64,000 nt of DNA from assembly GCA_002794775.1 (NCBI GenBank), contig NBAY01000034.1, forward strand, positions 1-64,000. The letters run 5' to 3'. Under the pieces are notes generated by a model that was not told the origin of the DNA, searched no databases, and saw only the letters and a program-made list of their open reading frames with translations. Source of the stretch: Porodaedalea pini (lineage: Eukaryota; Basidiomycota; Agaricomycetes; Hymenochaetales; Hymenochaetaceae). The translations under genes were made by a program, and so were the position numbers. Position 1 is the first letter of the stretch, and each line of letters starts with the position of its first letter. Shown here in pieces: positions 10,711 to 21,297 of this stretch.

Positions 10711-13273
10711 TCAAGCATTCGTCGACATGGGCATCGGCTGAACAGGTTCCGAGATATCCGCGACATGCGAGATCGAGTCTGACTCTTGTTTTGAGTCTAC
10801 AGCAGGAGATGCCGAGGTCATCGGCGTTGTTGAGACCGGGGAGATGATGGCGACAAGCACAGAAATGTCTATAGGAGTGAGAAATAAGTAACTAAAGTCC
10901 CGAACTCAATCAATGAAAGTCAACAAAAGGGCCTACCATCACACTTCCCACCGCGGAACGAGCGTCCCTCCTCACGCGCACGACGTGCAAAAGGCAGTTC
11001 ATCCACCTCGTCAGCTTTCTCTATCTCCTTAGCGCAGCTGCCCCTTCCATCTGCTCGCCTCGCATCATGCGCCTGCATGCTAAGCTGGCGTGCACGCGAA
11101 CAAAGTGCCTCACTCAACATACCCGCTAGAGTACGGCGACCGAGCAAGCCAACACCCTCACTCTCGCTACGCTCTGTTTGCGCGTCCTGCGCAAGCGGGA
11201 GATGTGCCTCGACTGCACGACGGACCTCGTCGAGGACGTCCTCCTCCCAACAGTTGTCGCTCATGCCGTCCGACGCAAGGATGAGAATGTCATCTGCTTG
11301 CACGGAGAGTTCATAGCGCCGTGCGTCTGCTGGTCGCGATGGTGATGAGGGACCGAGCTGTACTGGATAGTTAAACTAAAACAATATTAAGTAGACATGT
11401 CAGAGATCGTACGAAGGATATAGCAAACAAAAACACTCACCCCCCACCACATTTCCTCGCTACGCCAGACGATCTCGCCTGCACGTACCAGCCAGCCCAC
11501 ACAATCACCAAGGTGCGCGACGCGCAGACGGTCACCCGAAAGCACAGCAAGCAACGCGGTCGACGAACCAGCACTGAGCGGCTCCCACGACTCCTGCCAC
11601 TCCCATTCGCAATCCTCGAGTTCCTCACGCCCTGTAGGCAGGGTATCGTGCAAAGAAGTGGACGACAGAGAAGGTGTAGTAGAACCAAGCCCGAGTCCAT
11701 AAGACCACCATCGCGGTGCAGTCTTCTGCGTCTTTACGACACGCACGCGACGACGAACGCGGTGAGCATCGATTGTTTGAGAATATGCACGCTCGAGCAC
11801 ATCGACAGGATCGATGGTCCCCTCAAGCGGGTCTGGCACTGCCTTATTTGCGTCCTCAGGAGCGAAAGTCTTTTCTTTACTCGCTCCCAGAGCAGCGACC
11901 ATCTGCTCCGCGCCAAAGTCTTCCTCTACGAGCACTCCTAATCCAGTGTGCTCCGTTTTGTTTTCAACTTCCCACGGCCAAGCGAACGGCCTTGCGTTTC
12001 CATGCTCCCTTACAACCGTTTTCTGACGACCATATGTCGTTGCACGTGGAGCGACGCCGCTGTGTTTCAGAGACGGCTTCGTTCTCATAGGAGCTGGTTC
12101 TACACCCTGTTCTGTCTTGACAAAGTCCCCCGGATTATGCACAGCCGCAGAGGCCCGTGCCTCGCCAACTTCATGAGCGCAGAAATGCATGAGACGACGA
12201 GCGAAAAGGGCGGAAGGGGAAGATTGGGCGGTGTGGGCTCTATGCGAATGCCTGTGTCGGTGCGCATGACGACCTGCTGTTGACGAAGAAGCCGCAGCAC
12301 AGGTGCTGCATAAGTGCAAAGACGAAGTTCGGCTTGAATGTGTACGTGAGCCCCATCCACCGACGCCATCCGCCACGCCGAGAGCGTCCTCACGTACAAA
12401 GTACGCGTCCTCCCCGACCTGCACGGCCCCGTCAAGTGAGTCTAGCGCAAAACGTTCCTCCTCTTCTACACAAATCGCGCACATGCAAGACCTCCCCCTT
12501 CCGCTTTCTCTTCCTCGCTTTGGGATCCCGTATGCACCCACGTCTAGTTGATAGATCTTTTGACTACTCCTTGATGACGCACTCGAAATGTTTTCTTCCT
12601 CCTTCGCTTGTCTGTCAGCAACATCAGCTGCGGACTCGCGTGAGCGCCATGCCTGGTCTACTGCAAGGCCGGAACGAGGACCACTGAGTAGCATATTGTG
12701 GTCAGATGGACTCGAACCGGGCGGGGGCGCAGGTCCACCGAGAGAAAGCATAAGAGACGATGAGCCAAGAAGTGGCTGGCTGCCACCCTCGGCCTGCTGG
12801 CTACCACTCGTCTGACCATGGTGGCTTTGTCCATGCGAACTTTGTTGAGTAGGTTGAGTACCATCTGCGGTGTGTGGAGAGTACGGCGATTGCGCGCTAT
12901 GCGTGGTAGGACCATTCCCCGGAGCATTTCCCTGTGCAGTTTGAGTCTGAGCCTCACCCACTGAAAGACGAGATGTCGATACGATGTGCGGATTGCTCGG
13001 ACGAGACGCTGGAGGAGGAGGGGGCGGAGGCGGGCCGGCAGAGTCAAAATAGTGCAATGGGCCAGATGCGTTCGTATACAAGGACCGATTGCTTGGGCTT
13101 CCTGCAACATTTGATGATCCCGAAGCTGATGTAGACGATGAGGAGCCAGCGGCTGATGCAAGTGACAGTGAAGCACGGCGTGGACGAGGGCTGGTAGGAG
13201 TGCGCACGGAGGACTTGAGAGGCGGCGACGCGGCTATGGAGTAGAGCCGCTTGGTTGTGCGTATCGTCTTCAT
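10711..13273 (-). CDS. PP2C-type Ser/Thr phosphatase, PTC7-like, with long disordered N-terminus
   Basis: Three exons on the minus strand: 13273-11441, 11375-10937 and 10868-10711, giving 809 residues. The catalytic domain contains VGEDAYFV, ADGVGGWG (301-308), LLAVLSGDRLRVAHLGDC, then FNYPVQLGP, ILILASDGMSDN and, across the last splice, GGKCDDISVLVA. These are the metal-binding Asp motifs of PP2C in the arrangement of the Ptc7/Azr1 branch. The N-terminal 30 residues are rich in Arg, Ser and Thr without acids (KTIRTTKRLYSIAASPP), consistent with mitochondrial import, which is inferred. Residues about 30-240 are Ser/Pro/Gln-rich low complexity, including a run of eight prolines, so the protein is much longer than yeast Ptc7. 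There is also a low-complexity insert inside the phosphatase domain. Both introns are short (65-68 bp) and GT-AG. Confidence 0.9.
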
Positions 13274-13566
13274 CGTTTGAGGATGTCAGAGGCGCAGTGG
13301 ATGGCGACGAGCTCCCTGCGTTCGTCGACGACGACGTTGACGGCAGCGACGAAGACGAGTGGATGTCGCCTTGGACGTTGCGGGGAAATGGTAAGAGCAA
13401 CGAGCGGATTGGACGGGGTTCTTCCGACAATTTCCGATCAAACGTCATTCGTGACCGTCAATAATCTCGTGACCTCCATTTTATAAGGTGTCTACCCTAC
13501 GCCCATTCTCTCAAAAAGCGGCAGGCTGACCGCCGGAAACAGGGCTACAAAGGAAAAGGAAAAGGA
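13274..13566. other. Upstream region of the phosphatase gene
   Basis: Contains the 5' flank of the phosphatase. The minus-strand open frame 13044-13448 overlaps its first exon in another frame and is not supported as a gene. Confidence 0.4.
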
Positions 13567-13995
13567 CTAAAATGTAAAACTAGTGTTCCTATCAAGTTGA
13601 CTAGCATAAGTGGGAAAGGAGAGCCAGTAATCTACTGAGTCTTCGAGTGGGTTACAAGGGGGTGAGCGATACGTGGAAGAAGAGGTACACGGAATGTATG
13701 GAACGGCGGCTGGGTTAAGTTGTCCGCGTGCTAAACTAGGGTCCCTAGGGAGGGGCCGCCTGGGCAATTCGGGCAGGCCATGGTTTCGTGCATAGGCCAG
13801 GTCACGTAGACGCTGGAGTTTGTGTTCGAGGTAGGGGTCGAATCGGGTGTCCAATGGAGACATGATGATTTCGACGGAGGACATAGCTGACGATGGGGTA
13901 TGTATGGGTCCGCCAGTGGCAGGAGGCATGGCGGGATTTGAAATTGGGTGTGTCCTCGCCCGGCGACAGCTATGTGAAAGGAAATTTTCGCACAT
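13567..13995 (-). CDS. Hypothetical protein, 142 residues
   Basis: An uninterrupted frame that is Pro-, Arg- and Ser-rich, with a block FDPYLEHKLQRLRDLAYAR that looks like an amphipathic helix. No known domain is recognised. Its 5' end overlaps, on the opposite strand, the start of the 13847-14770 frame. The two could be a divergent pair linked to the retroelement-like sequence that follows, or one could be the shadow of the other in the overlap. No intron evidence. Confidence 0.35.
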   Translation of the reverse strand: MCENFLSHSCRRARTHPISNPAMPPATGGPIHTPSSAMSSVEIIMSPLDTRFDPYLEHKLQRLRDLAYARNHGLPELPRRPLPRDPSLARGQLNPAAVPYIPCTSSSTYRSPPCNPLEDSVDYWLSFPTYASQLDRNTSFTF

Positions 13996-14770
13996 TTGGA
14001 AACGTCAATCAAGGCAGATCATCGTCGACCATACACGATTACGTGGTCACCTGATCTTGACGGATACTTGCCAGGCAAAAATCCATCAGTCACAGTCACA
14101 CTACATGGTCACACCTTGTGACATGGCACACAAACGTCAAGAAAGCAAAGGACAACCAATGGAGGTTGATCCCCAATGCACCAAGTGCATGCTACTACAG
14201 AACGTAGCCCAGAAGGTCCCAGAACTCCTGAAGACAATAGGATTAATGGACCAGGACGTCACATTACGAGCACACAAGTGGGAAGGCCAATCCCCATACT
14301 TTGAAACAGGACAGGCAATCTACTATCGAGATGCCAAGACATATAAAGTCCACATCAGTAAAGAAGAACGTGGCATGGAGAACTACAAATGGGATACAGT
14401 GATCCAATACAATAAGGAGCCGCATGAAGAATGCAGGAACTGCAAGATGATGATACGAATACCTACCCCGAGTCCAGTACAAGGGAATGATGTACCAATA
14501 CACATAACGACAGCACTCAAGCACTGTTGGGCATACCTCAGGGACATAAAGCATCATGGCACGATTACGCTATACGAATTCGAGCACGTGTCAGGAAGAC
14601 GAACATTCAAGATCACTCTAGCCTTAGGAGTACATGACCCACCGTTCACAATGGAGACATGTCTCGGCGGAGCAGCCTTAACACCGAGCGGACCTGACAC
14701 TGAATGGCGATCCAAGAATAACCCATGGGTCCACATGGTTATCCCCAATGGATTTGAATGGGAGGAATGA
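13847..14770 (+). CDS. Hypothetical protein, up to 307 residues, possibly retroelement-associated
   Basis: A long open frame with balanced, protein-like composition from about 14104 on. The likely real start is one of the internal Met codons at 14105 (MVTPCDMAHKRQ) or 14123, because the first ~85 codons overlap the minus-strand frame and look less coding. Visible features are two cysteine pairs (CTKC; CRNC about 90 residues later), which could bind metal, and a C-terminal segment rich in Trp, Gly and Pro. No family is recognised. It is followed within about 170 bp by an LTR-like sequence, so it may belong to a decayed retrotransposon. Confidence 0.45.
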   Translation: MSNGDMMISTEDIADDGVCMGPPVAGGMAGFEIGCVLARRQLCERKFSHIWKRQSRQIIVDHTRLRGHLILTDTCQAKIHQSQSHYMVTPCDMAHKRQESKGQPMEVDPQCTKCMLLQNVAQKVPELLKTIGLMDQDVTLRAHKWEGQSPYFETGQAIYYRDAKTYKVHISKEERGMENYKWDTVIQYNKEPHEECRNCKMMIRIPTPSPVQGNDVPIHITTALKHCWAYLRDIKHHGTITLYEFEHVSGRRTFKITLALGVHDPPFTMETCLGGAALTPSGPDTEWRSKNNPWVHMVIPNGFEWEE

Positions 14771-14937
14771 ACACCCGAGCGCAGCAATGCAACCCGATAG
14801 GCTATGCAGTGCCACAACCGAGGAAGACACGGGAGAAGCAGGGAAGTAAAGCCCCGATATAGAAGCACACGGGAGAAGCAGGAAGTTAATTAAACCGAAG
14901 CATGTGGAGAACGTGGGAGCCCGACTACCAAATCAGT

Positions 14938-15480
14938 GATGTACTCACCCGAGCGCGCGGGTCATGACATCACGTGACTCACACCGCAGTCTAAATTGCA
15001 GCATGCAAGAAAACCATTGGACAGAGTACATGTGCACACATCCCCACCGCAGCAGCCAAGTGCTGCGGCCACCTGAAACATAGGAAGGAGACGGAAGGGC
15101 ATCTGGTTGGACAGAACGTAAAGAAATTAGAAATTCAGTAGGCTATATAAGGCCGAGTAACTAGCACCCCAGATCCCCATTCTCTATCGCTTTTACATCC
15201 CTTTCAGAAGGTTACAGAACACTGCTACTTCTTACCCCTACCTCTACATCTATAACTACCACTGTGTAACATCCTCCTTGGTTGAATAACGAGTCCGCCC
15301 CATACTGGGTTGAGGATTTGTCCCAAGTTGAATAAGGGTTGACTTTGATTGAGTAGACCCTCGGCTACGCCACGCTTAGAAGGTTCCTCTCATTGTCCAC
15401 AGAACCAAGTCTGGTTGAGTGCATCTCGGCTACGCCAAGCCTTGCAGTTTGCCTCCTAGACAACATCGCAGCATAACTGA
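14938..15480 (+). mobile_element. LTR-like sequence (possible solo LTR or retroelement remnant)
   Basis: After a purine-rich tract with a repeated ACACGGGAGAAGCAGG unit (14828-14885), the sequence has a promoter-like layout: CTATATAAGGCC (about 15142), a pyrimidine-rich start region about 30 bp later, and a downstream part with short direct repeats, CTCGGCTACGCCA at about 15361 and 15427. No second copy occurs in the window and no target duplication was identified, so this is a resemblance, not a proof. Confidence 0.35.
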
Positions 15481-16420
15481 ACGTCTCTCGACCCTCTAGG
15501 GCATTACCTCCCCTATCTGCTGTAACTAAGTGCTTTCAATACCAACCTCAGGTTCCACCTGATAAGGGCAGCGAAGGAGAAGCTGGTTACGGGATCGGTT
15601 GAAGATAAGTAAAGTCGTCTTGGTAACACACCACTCAGAGGACCATACAGTCCGGAAGGCAACACCTTTGTGGTTAAAGAATTGGAATATTCGCCCGACC
15701 CTAACACTATGGCGTCGGCGACAGGGCGGGGGGCGATAAAAGGTGATGGGGCGGCACAATGGTGATGCCAGGGACGATCTGAGAGCCAAGACCGCAGATG
15801 CGATGTGGTCGAGGACGCGGTTAAAACGGAGTGAGGTGCGATGAGAATGCATGGAGGGATCGCTCGTCATTGATGGGGCAAGGTCTCAGAGCGACTTTCC
15901 CATGATGGGATGATGGGAGTTGAGAATAAGTGACCTCCATCCGTCAACCAGCTCCCGACTGCTGGTTTGCAGCAAAGTTATTCAAGTTCGGACGTGCCTC
16001 ATAGCCCTTGATCTTGAAAAGGTAACCTCAATATTAATGGCGCCAACTCGACGAAGATACCCTTGGAAGATATTCATATTATCTCTCGTTGAACGAAGCT
16101 TCTCCAGCAAAGATCTACTGTATAGCGTAACTTCCATGGCACCCTGGGCGCCGCCCTTTCTCTGGTAGACATCATACTTCCCAATGCTCGTATCGCTACA
16201 TTTTGGTGGTAACAAGATTTGGGTGACTTGTCAATGCTCGGCCTATTCCGAAGATGCACAAGTGAGCATTCTTCAGCATAATCCTTCGATAAAATAAATC
16301 ATGATGCCATCTCAATCATGATACAAAGGCACCCAAAGGCACCGACAACCTATCTATAGAAATTGTGCAGTACTTTAAAAGTCCCTCAAGTTCCTGGACA
16401 CTCCAAAACTTGTTTTGATG
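15481..16420. other. Intergenic; 5' flank of the first DUF6534-type copy
   Basis: No convincing gene. Parts of 16140-16420 resemble 27590-27724 upstream of the second DUF6534-type copy (for example CCTTTCTCTGGTAG near 16150 and CTTTCTCTGGTAG near 27600), so the duplication includes upstream sequence. Confidence 0.45.
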
Positions 16421-17243
16421 ATGTCCACCTGCAATTTGCCCAATCTTGACTTATCTTCGATGTTCGGCGTTGATTTTTTGGGCAAGCTCTATACTGTCAT
16501 TAAAATGCTCGGTTCCAACTAGGTTCCTATGGTTGGTCTCAGGATTCATTATTTCCACAGTGTGCGTGAATCCAGTCTTTTACCTGCAGCCACCCTCTGC
16601 TCATCGAACAAACAGCCTTCTCGGAGTATCTCTTGTACAAGGATATCTCTATTACGCAAACAATTCTGATGCGTGGTTCATGAGGGCTTTTGATAGTCTT
16701 GTAATACGATTGAGATTTTTCATGCTAAACCGATCGCAGGTCTCTGTAGTACTGTCAGGCGATTCCGCTACTTCTGCAACTAGTTCTCCATGGGTACTTA
16801 CCAGATAATGAGACAGTGCACTAGATGTGGCCGGGACACTCCTGGTCACAGAAGCAATGCACTACTACTTGGTTAGTTCTTTGTGAGGTTCTGCTGAAAT
16901 TTTGGATGCTCATCTACTTGAAGATCAGAAGTTTTGGAAACCCATTCGCTCTGTTGGAGATGATGAAGTACGTGTCGCGATACACTAGACCCCTGTGATC
17001 ATTCAGACTCATATTGTGTAATAGGACGTTCATAGGGGAGTTTATTATAAGTGTGGTCATCATTCTTCTGTAAGTCCCAGCAGCGGTGCATTGCATCATG
17101 CATTGACTTTTTCTGTGTCAATGGGTCCTTGGGTCGTAAGATCACAGTTGTTCTATGCAAGCCGCATCTACATGGGTAAGCTAATTGATTTTATAGTATT
17201 ACAGTATTCTTATTGATTTTTGTTTCTGTTTTTGCATGGCTGA

Positions 17244-17248
17244 CAGCC
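17244..17248 (+). repeat. Target-site duplication CAGCC (left)
   Basis: CAGCC directly before the left LTR is repeated at 23505-23509 directly after the right LTR. Five base pairs is the usual Ty3/gypsy integration footprint. Confidence 0.92.
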
Positions 17249-17671
17249 TGTTAGGCGGAAGCCCGGGAGACGGCTCGGACTGGGCAGGCCTCGGCTGACT
17301 GTCGTCTGGGACGTGCTATGCTCGAGCGTAGACTCGGGACACGCTTACTCAGGCTAGGTCGACGCGGAGGTAAGAGGATTAATACAAGACTAGACTAATA
17401 CAAGGGGGACGAGTCTCACCTAGGTCGACGCGGAGGTAAGAGGAAAAGCAGAACAAGGAGTTCATGCGATTCCTGAGACCTTATATAGCGACGACCGTGA
17501 GACTATATTACCTAACATTACATAACGAGTGGGAATGGAACGAATGAAGGTCGTGTAGAGGGAGTGTGGGAAGTGATTGGAAAGATGATTAAAGATAATG
17601 AAAAGGAGCAATTAACAGAAACGAAAAAGGGAAAGGGGAAATAAAGAAAAGGGGAAGTTCGAGTCCTGACA
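17249..17671 (-). repeat. 3' LTR of the complete gypsy element
   Basis: 423 bp, TGTTAGG...CCTGACA on the + strand. Appears identical to 23082-23504. Confidence 0.96.
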
Positions 17672-17689
17672 TTACCCCCCCCTCAAGGT
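17672..17689 (-). other. Polypurine tract overlapping the end of pol
   Basis: In element orientation the bases before the 3' LTR read CCTTGAGGGGGGGTAA. The purine run that would prime plus-strand DNA synthesis encodes the last pol codons (Arg-Gly-Gly), and the TAA stop touches the LTR. Confidence 0.8.
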
Positions 17690-20600
17690 TGGGCGTCCCG
17701 ACCAACCAAGATCGCGGTCGTCTGGCTCGGTGTTGACGAAGAGCGGACGGAGTCGTGAGCGAGGGATATCGAGTTTGCGGGGAGCACCGGGGTGTTTGAG
17801 GTAGAATTCAGCAATTGCCTCTTTTGCGTTCTCGCCGAAGTCCGTCTCCGGTTGCCAGGTCGGTTCGTTGTACCCGACCCACTTGACGAGGTACTGTAGT
17901 TTACCTCGGTGCAGACGTGAGTCAATGACCTCTTCAACCTCGTATTCCTCTTCGTTGTCGACGATTTCCGGTGGTGGCGGTGGCGGTAGCTTCTGGCTCT
18001 CAAACGACGGTTCAACGGCGGGTTTCAACAGGGCTTCGTTGAAGACAGGGTGGACCTTTTTCCATCGCTTCGGGAGTTTGAGCTTGTACGCGCTCGCTCC
18101 TACCTTGTCGACGACGTCAAAGGGGCCGTACCATTTGTCTGCAAGTTTCTTTGTCGGCGAGTCCGTACTGATGTTTCGCCCATCAAGGAAGACCTTGTCG
18201 CCAGCCTTGTATTCCACCGATGCTCCTGCCGTCCGGTCATGGTAGCGTTTCATGTCTTCTGCTGCCTTGACCAGATTGTCCCTTGCCGCGCGATGGGTCT
18301 CCTTGATGTGCTTCGCGAATTCTTCTGCCGACATGTTGGTAGAGGAAGTTCGTATGGCGTCGAAGCTCCTAGGGTGACGTCCAGTGTTCGCGTAGAAGGG
18401 TGACATCTTTGTCGCCGAGTGTTCTCGGTTGTTGTAGGCGAACTCTGCGAGAGGGAGCCAGTCTTTCCAGTCTGACTGCCGATGGTCAACGAAGAGCCGG
18501 AGGTACTGTTCGAGCTCTTGGTTGACGCGTTCCGTCTGACCGTCCGTTTGTGGGTGATACGCCGTCGACGGGTTGCCTTCGATGTGTAGGAGTTTGTACA
18601 GCTCCCTCATCATTGATGCGTCAAACTGCGTGCCTCGGTCATGGATGATCTTTTTTGGCAAGCCATGGAGACGGAAGACGTGGTCGCGGTACAGTTGAGC
18701 CATGCCTTCCGCTGACAATTTTGTTGTCGTCGGGATCGCGTGCATCTGTTTCGAGAACCTATCGACGAAAACGCAGATTGCGTTGTGCCCCTTGGAGTCC
18801 GGGAGTTCTCCGATGAGGTCGACCGTGACAATTTCCCAGGGACCTTCAGGGACCGCGTTTGGATGAAGTGGCCTCGACCTTGATGCCCTCAGAGCCTTCG
18901 TTCGTTGGCAGCGGTCACATCCTCGGACGTATGCTCGGACATCGGAGAACATCGACGCCCACCAGAAGTCTCGACGTACCAGTTCGACCGTCTTTGACGA
19001 TCCCGGATGTCCTGCCAGGGTCGAGTCGTGGCACTCCCTCAACACCGCTTCCTTCATCGTCGACGGCACGTACACCTTGCCTTTCATTCGCCACAACCCG
19101 TCGACTTCTACCATATTCGTCGGCCTTTCCGACTCGTCTTGTGCCCTCTGCGCTTCACACACTCGTTCCAACACTTCATCCCGCGACGTCCTCACTATTC
19201 CACGACTCAACCACTTTTCCTTGATGAAGACGATGCCGTCGTTGTCATCCTGGCCCTTGTCGTAACCTGCCTTGCGCGATAATAGGTCCGCCTTGCCCAT
19301 CGTCTTCCCCGATTTGTGTTCGAGGTGGAAGTCAAACTCTTCGAGTTCGGTTCGCCAGCGGGCTTGACGGTAGCTCAGCTTCTGCGCTGACCTGAAGTAG
19401 GTGAGGTTAGCGTGGTCGGACCAGATTTCGATCGTGTGGCGAGCGCCGAGGAGGTATTGTCGCCATTCCTTGAGCGCCGAAACGATCGCGAGCATCTCCT
19501 TGTCGTAGATCTCGTAGTTTCGTTCAGCGGGTAGGAGCGCTTCTGACCTATAGGCAATCACCCTCCACTTCCCTTCCTGTTTTTGCAACAACACACCGCC
19601 GAGCGCAAAGTTTGACGAGTCCGCTTCTACGCGGAAAGGGCCCTCGTCGTTGGCGATGGCTAGGACTGGAGGTGAGCAGAGACGTCGTCTCAGCTCCTCG
19701 AACGCTTCCTGCTGTTCGGTCTCCCATACCCAGTCCTTCTTGCCCGTTAACGACGTCAGCGGATGGACCACCTTACTGTAGTCCTTGATGAACCGTCGTA
19801 GCCAGTTACCCATGCCGAGGAATTGTTGTAGCTGTTTCAGGTTTCGTGGGACCGGCCAGTTCGCAATCGCCTCCGTCTTTGCTGGGTCAGCCTTGATCTC
19901 GCCATTACCGATGATGTGGCCGAGGTATTTGACGACCTTGGCGTCAAATTCGCACTTCTCCGGCTTCAGGTACAGGCCATTCTCTCGCAGGATCTGAAGG
20001 ACGCGCCTCGACGTGTCTATATGTTCCTCAATGGTCTCCGAGAGGATCAATATGTCGTCGAGGTATACAATGATCAGGTTAGCGTAAATCAGTTCCTTGA
20101 AGATGTGATTGACAAAAGCCTGGAACGTTGCCGGGGCGTTGCAGAGACCAAAGAACATGACCGTCGGTTCGAAGAGGCCCATGTTTGTGCGAAACGCTGC
20201 TTTCCATTCGTCACCCTCGCGGATCCGGATATTGTAGTACCCCCAGCGAAGGTCAAGCTTAGTGATGTACTTCGCTTTCTTGACCTTGTCGACGAGTTCG
20301 TCAATGAGAGGGAGGGGATACTTGTTCTTGATCGTACCGTCATTGAGCTTACGGTAATCCTGGATCGGGCGTAGCGATTTGTCGGCCTTCTTAATGAAGA
20401 AGAAGGGCGACGCCATGGGCGATATCGACCGTCGAATGCGACCCGACTTCAAGTTTTCATCGAGGAAGTCCTTGAGTGACTGTTGCTCTGTTGGCGTGAG
20501 CGGGTAGATTTTACAGTCACTTGGTTTGAAGTCGGGCTTCAAGTCGATGACGTGGTCCCACGGTCGGTGTTCCGGTAGCTTTTCGAAGCCTTTTTCGCTA

Positions 20601-21262
20601 AAGATGTCGGCGTAGTCGTTGAGGTATGCGGGCCAGGACTCCTTGTCCATTCGCACCTCTCTCACCCTCCTCGTCTCCTCTGCTGCTCTCCACACCCTCC
20701 GCATACCTTCCTCGTCGTCCTTCTCTACCACGCATTCACCTGGACAGCGAGTAAAGTCGAGTGTCCCCGTCTTCCAGTTGACCTCTGGATTGTGTCGTCG
20801 AAGCCAGTCGTACCCCAGGAAGATGTTAGAAGACGCCAATGAGGTCACTGCCAGGACGATCTGTTCCTTATGATGACCGATCGTGAGTTCAACGTCAACG
20901 TATTCCTCGATCAACCCCGCTTCGTTGTGCGTGCCGTCGGCATTGAGCACCGCAAGGGGTCGGATATACCGCTTCGTCTCTAGCCCATACCGTTCGACGA
21001 ACCTCACGTCGATGCACGATCCTGTACATCCCGAGTCCACGAGTGCGTGAGCGTCTACCTCCCTCACTTCACCTTTCACACTGTGTCCGACGTTCAGGAG
21101 AAGGTCCAGCTGGCGTCCACCAGTTCCTCTCATGAACAACCGCTCGTACCCTTCACTTCTTTTCACACCGGTGGGGACTTCATACTCCGGAAAACCATCG
21201 ACGTCGTTCGCATCTACGTGTTGTACAGACGGTTGGTTATATTTTAACGAGTCCGGATTCAA
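17672..21262 (-). CDS. Pol polyprotein: protease, RT, RNase H, integrase, chromodomain
   Basis: Residue numbers count from 21262; that first codon is TTG. The frame stays open upstream across the end of gag, so translation probably arrives by -1 frameshift and not by a separate start. Protease active site VDSGCTGS is at 75-82. The reverse transcriptase has KLDL (335-338) and the catalytic YLDD (400-403). RNase H acids are D548, E589 and D616. Integrase has the zinc-binding H745, H752, C782 and C785 and the triad D815, D875, E911. A chromodomain at about 1106-1155 (VEEVIDSR, YLVKWVGY, TWQPE) marks it as a chromovirus; such domains usually steer integration to modified histones. The frame has no internal stop. 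Confidence 0.96.
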   Translation of the reverse strand: MNPDSLKYNQPSVQHVDANDVDGFPEYEVPTGVKRSEGYERLFMRGTGGRQLDLLLNVGHSVKGEVREVDAHALVDSGCTGSCIDVRFVERYGLETKRYIRPLAVLNADGTHNEAGLIEEYVDVELTIGHHKEQIVLAVTSLASSNIFLGYDWLRRHNPEVNWKTGTLDFTRCPGECVVEKDDEEGMRRVWRAAEETRRVREVRMDKESWPAYLNDYADIFSEKGFEKLPEHRPWDHVIDLKPDFKPSDCKIYPLTPTEQQSLKDFLDENLKSGRIRRSISPMASPFFFIKKADKSLRPIQDYRKLNDGTIKNKYPLPLIDELVDKVKKAKYITKLDLRWGYYNIRIREGDEWKAAFRTNMGLFEPTVMFFGLCNAPATFQAFVNHIFKELIYANLIIVYLDDILILSETIEEHIDTSRRVLQILRENGLYLKPEKCEFDAKVVKYLGHIIGNGEIKADPAKTEAIANWPVPRNLKQLQQFLGMGNWLRRFIKDYSKVVHPLTSLTGKKDWVWETEQQEAFEELRRRLCSPPVLAIANDEGPFRVEADSSNFALGGVLLQKQEGKWRVIAYRSEALLPAERNYEIYDKEMLAIVSALKEWRQYLLGARHTIEIWSDHANLTYFRSAQKLSYRQARWRTELEEFDFHLEHKSGKTMGKADLLSRKAGYDKGQDDNDGIVFIKEKWLSRGIVRTSRDEVLERVCEAQRAQDESERPTNMVEVDGLWRMKGKVYVPSTMKEAVLRECHDSTLAGHPGSSKTVELVRRDFWWASMFSDVRAYVRGCDRCQRTKALRASRSRPLHPNAVPEGPWEIVTVDLIGELPDSKGHNAICVFVDRFSKQMHAIPTTTKLSAEGMAQLYRDHVFRLHGLPKKIIHDRGTQFDASMMRELYKLLHIEGNPSTAYHPQTDGQTERVNQELEQYLRLFVDHRQSDWKDWLPLAEFAYNNREHSATKMSPFYANTGRHPRSFDAIRTSSTNMSAEEFAKHIKETHRAARDNLVKAAEDMKRYHDRTAGASVEYKAGDKVFLDGRNISTDSPTKKLADKWYGPFDVVDKVGASAYKLKLPKRWKKVHPVFNEALLKPAVEPSFESQKLPPPPPPEIVDNEEEYEVEEVIDSRLHRGKLQYLVKWVGYNEPTWQPETDFGENAKEAIAEFYLKHPGAPRKLDIPRSRLRPLFVNTEPDDRDLGWSGRPTLRGG

Positions 21263-21297
21263 AGTCCCTTGTTCTTCCCGGTCAGTCGCCCCGATGG

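Noticed and set aside
11513..12687. Several + strand frames of 80-142 codons
   Set aside because: All are shadows of the phosphatase exon on the minus strand.
14938..15480. Calling a complete second LTR retrotransposon from the LTR-like sequence
   Set aside because: There is no partner LTR, pol motif or target duplication in the window.
17655..17671. GTTCGAGTCC at the LTR edge looks like a tRNA T-arm
   Set aside because: No acceptor, D or anticodon arm accompanies it, and it recurs only because the LTR recurs.
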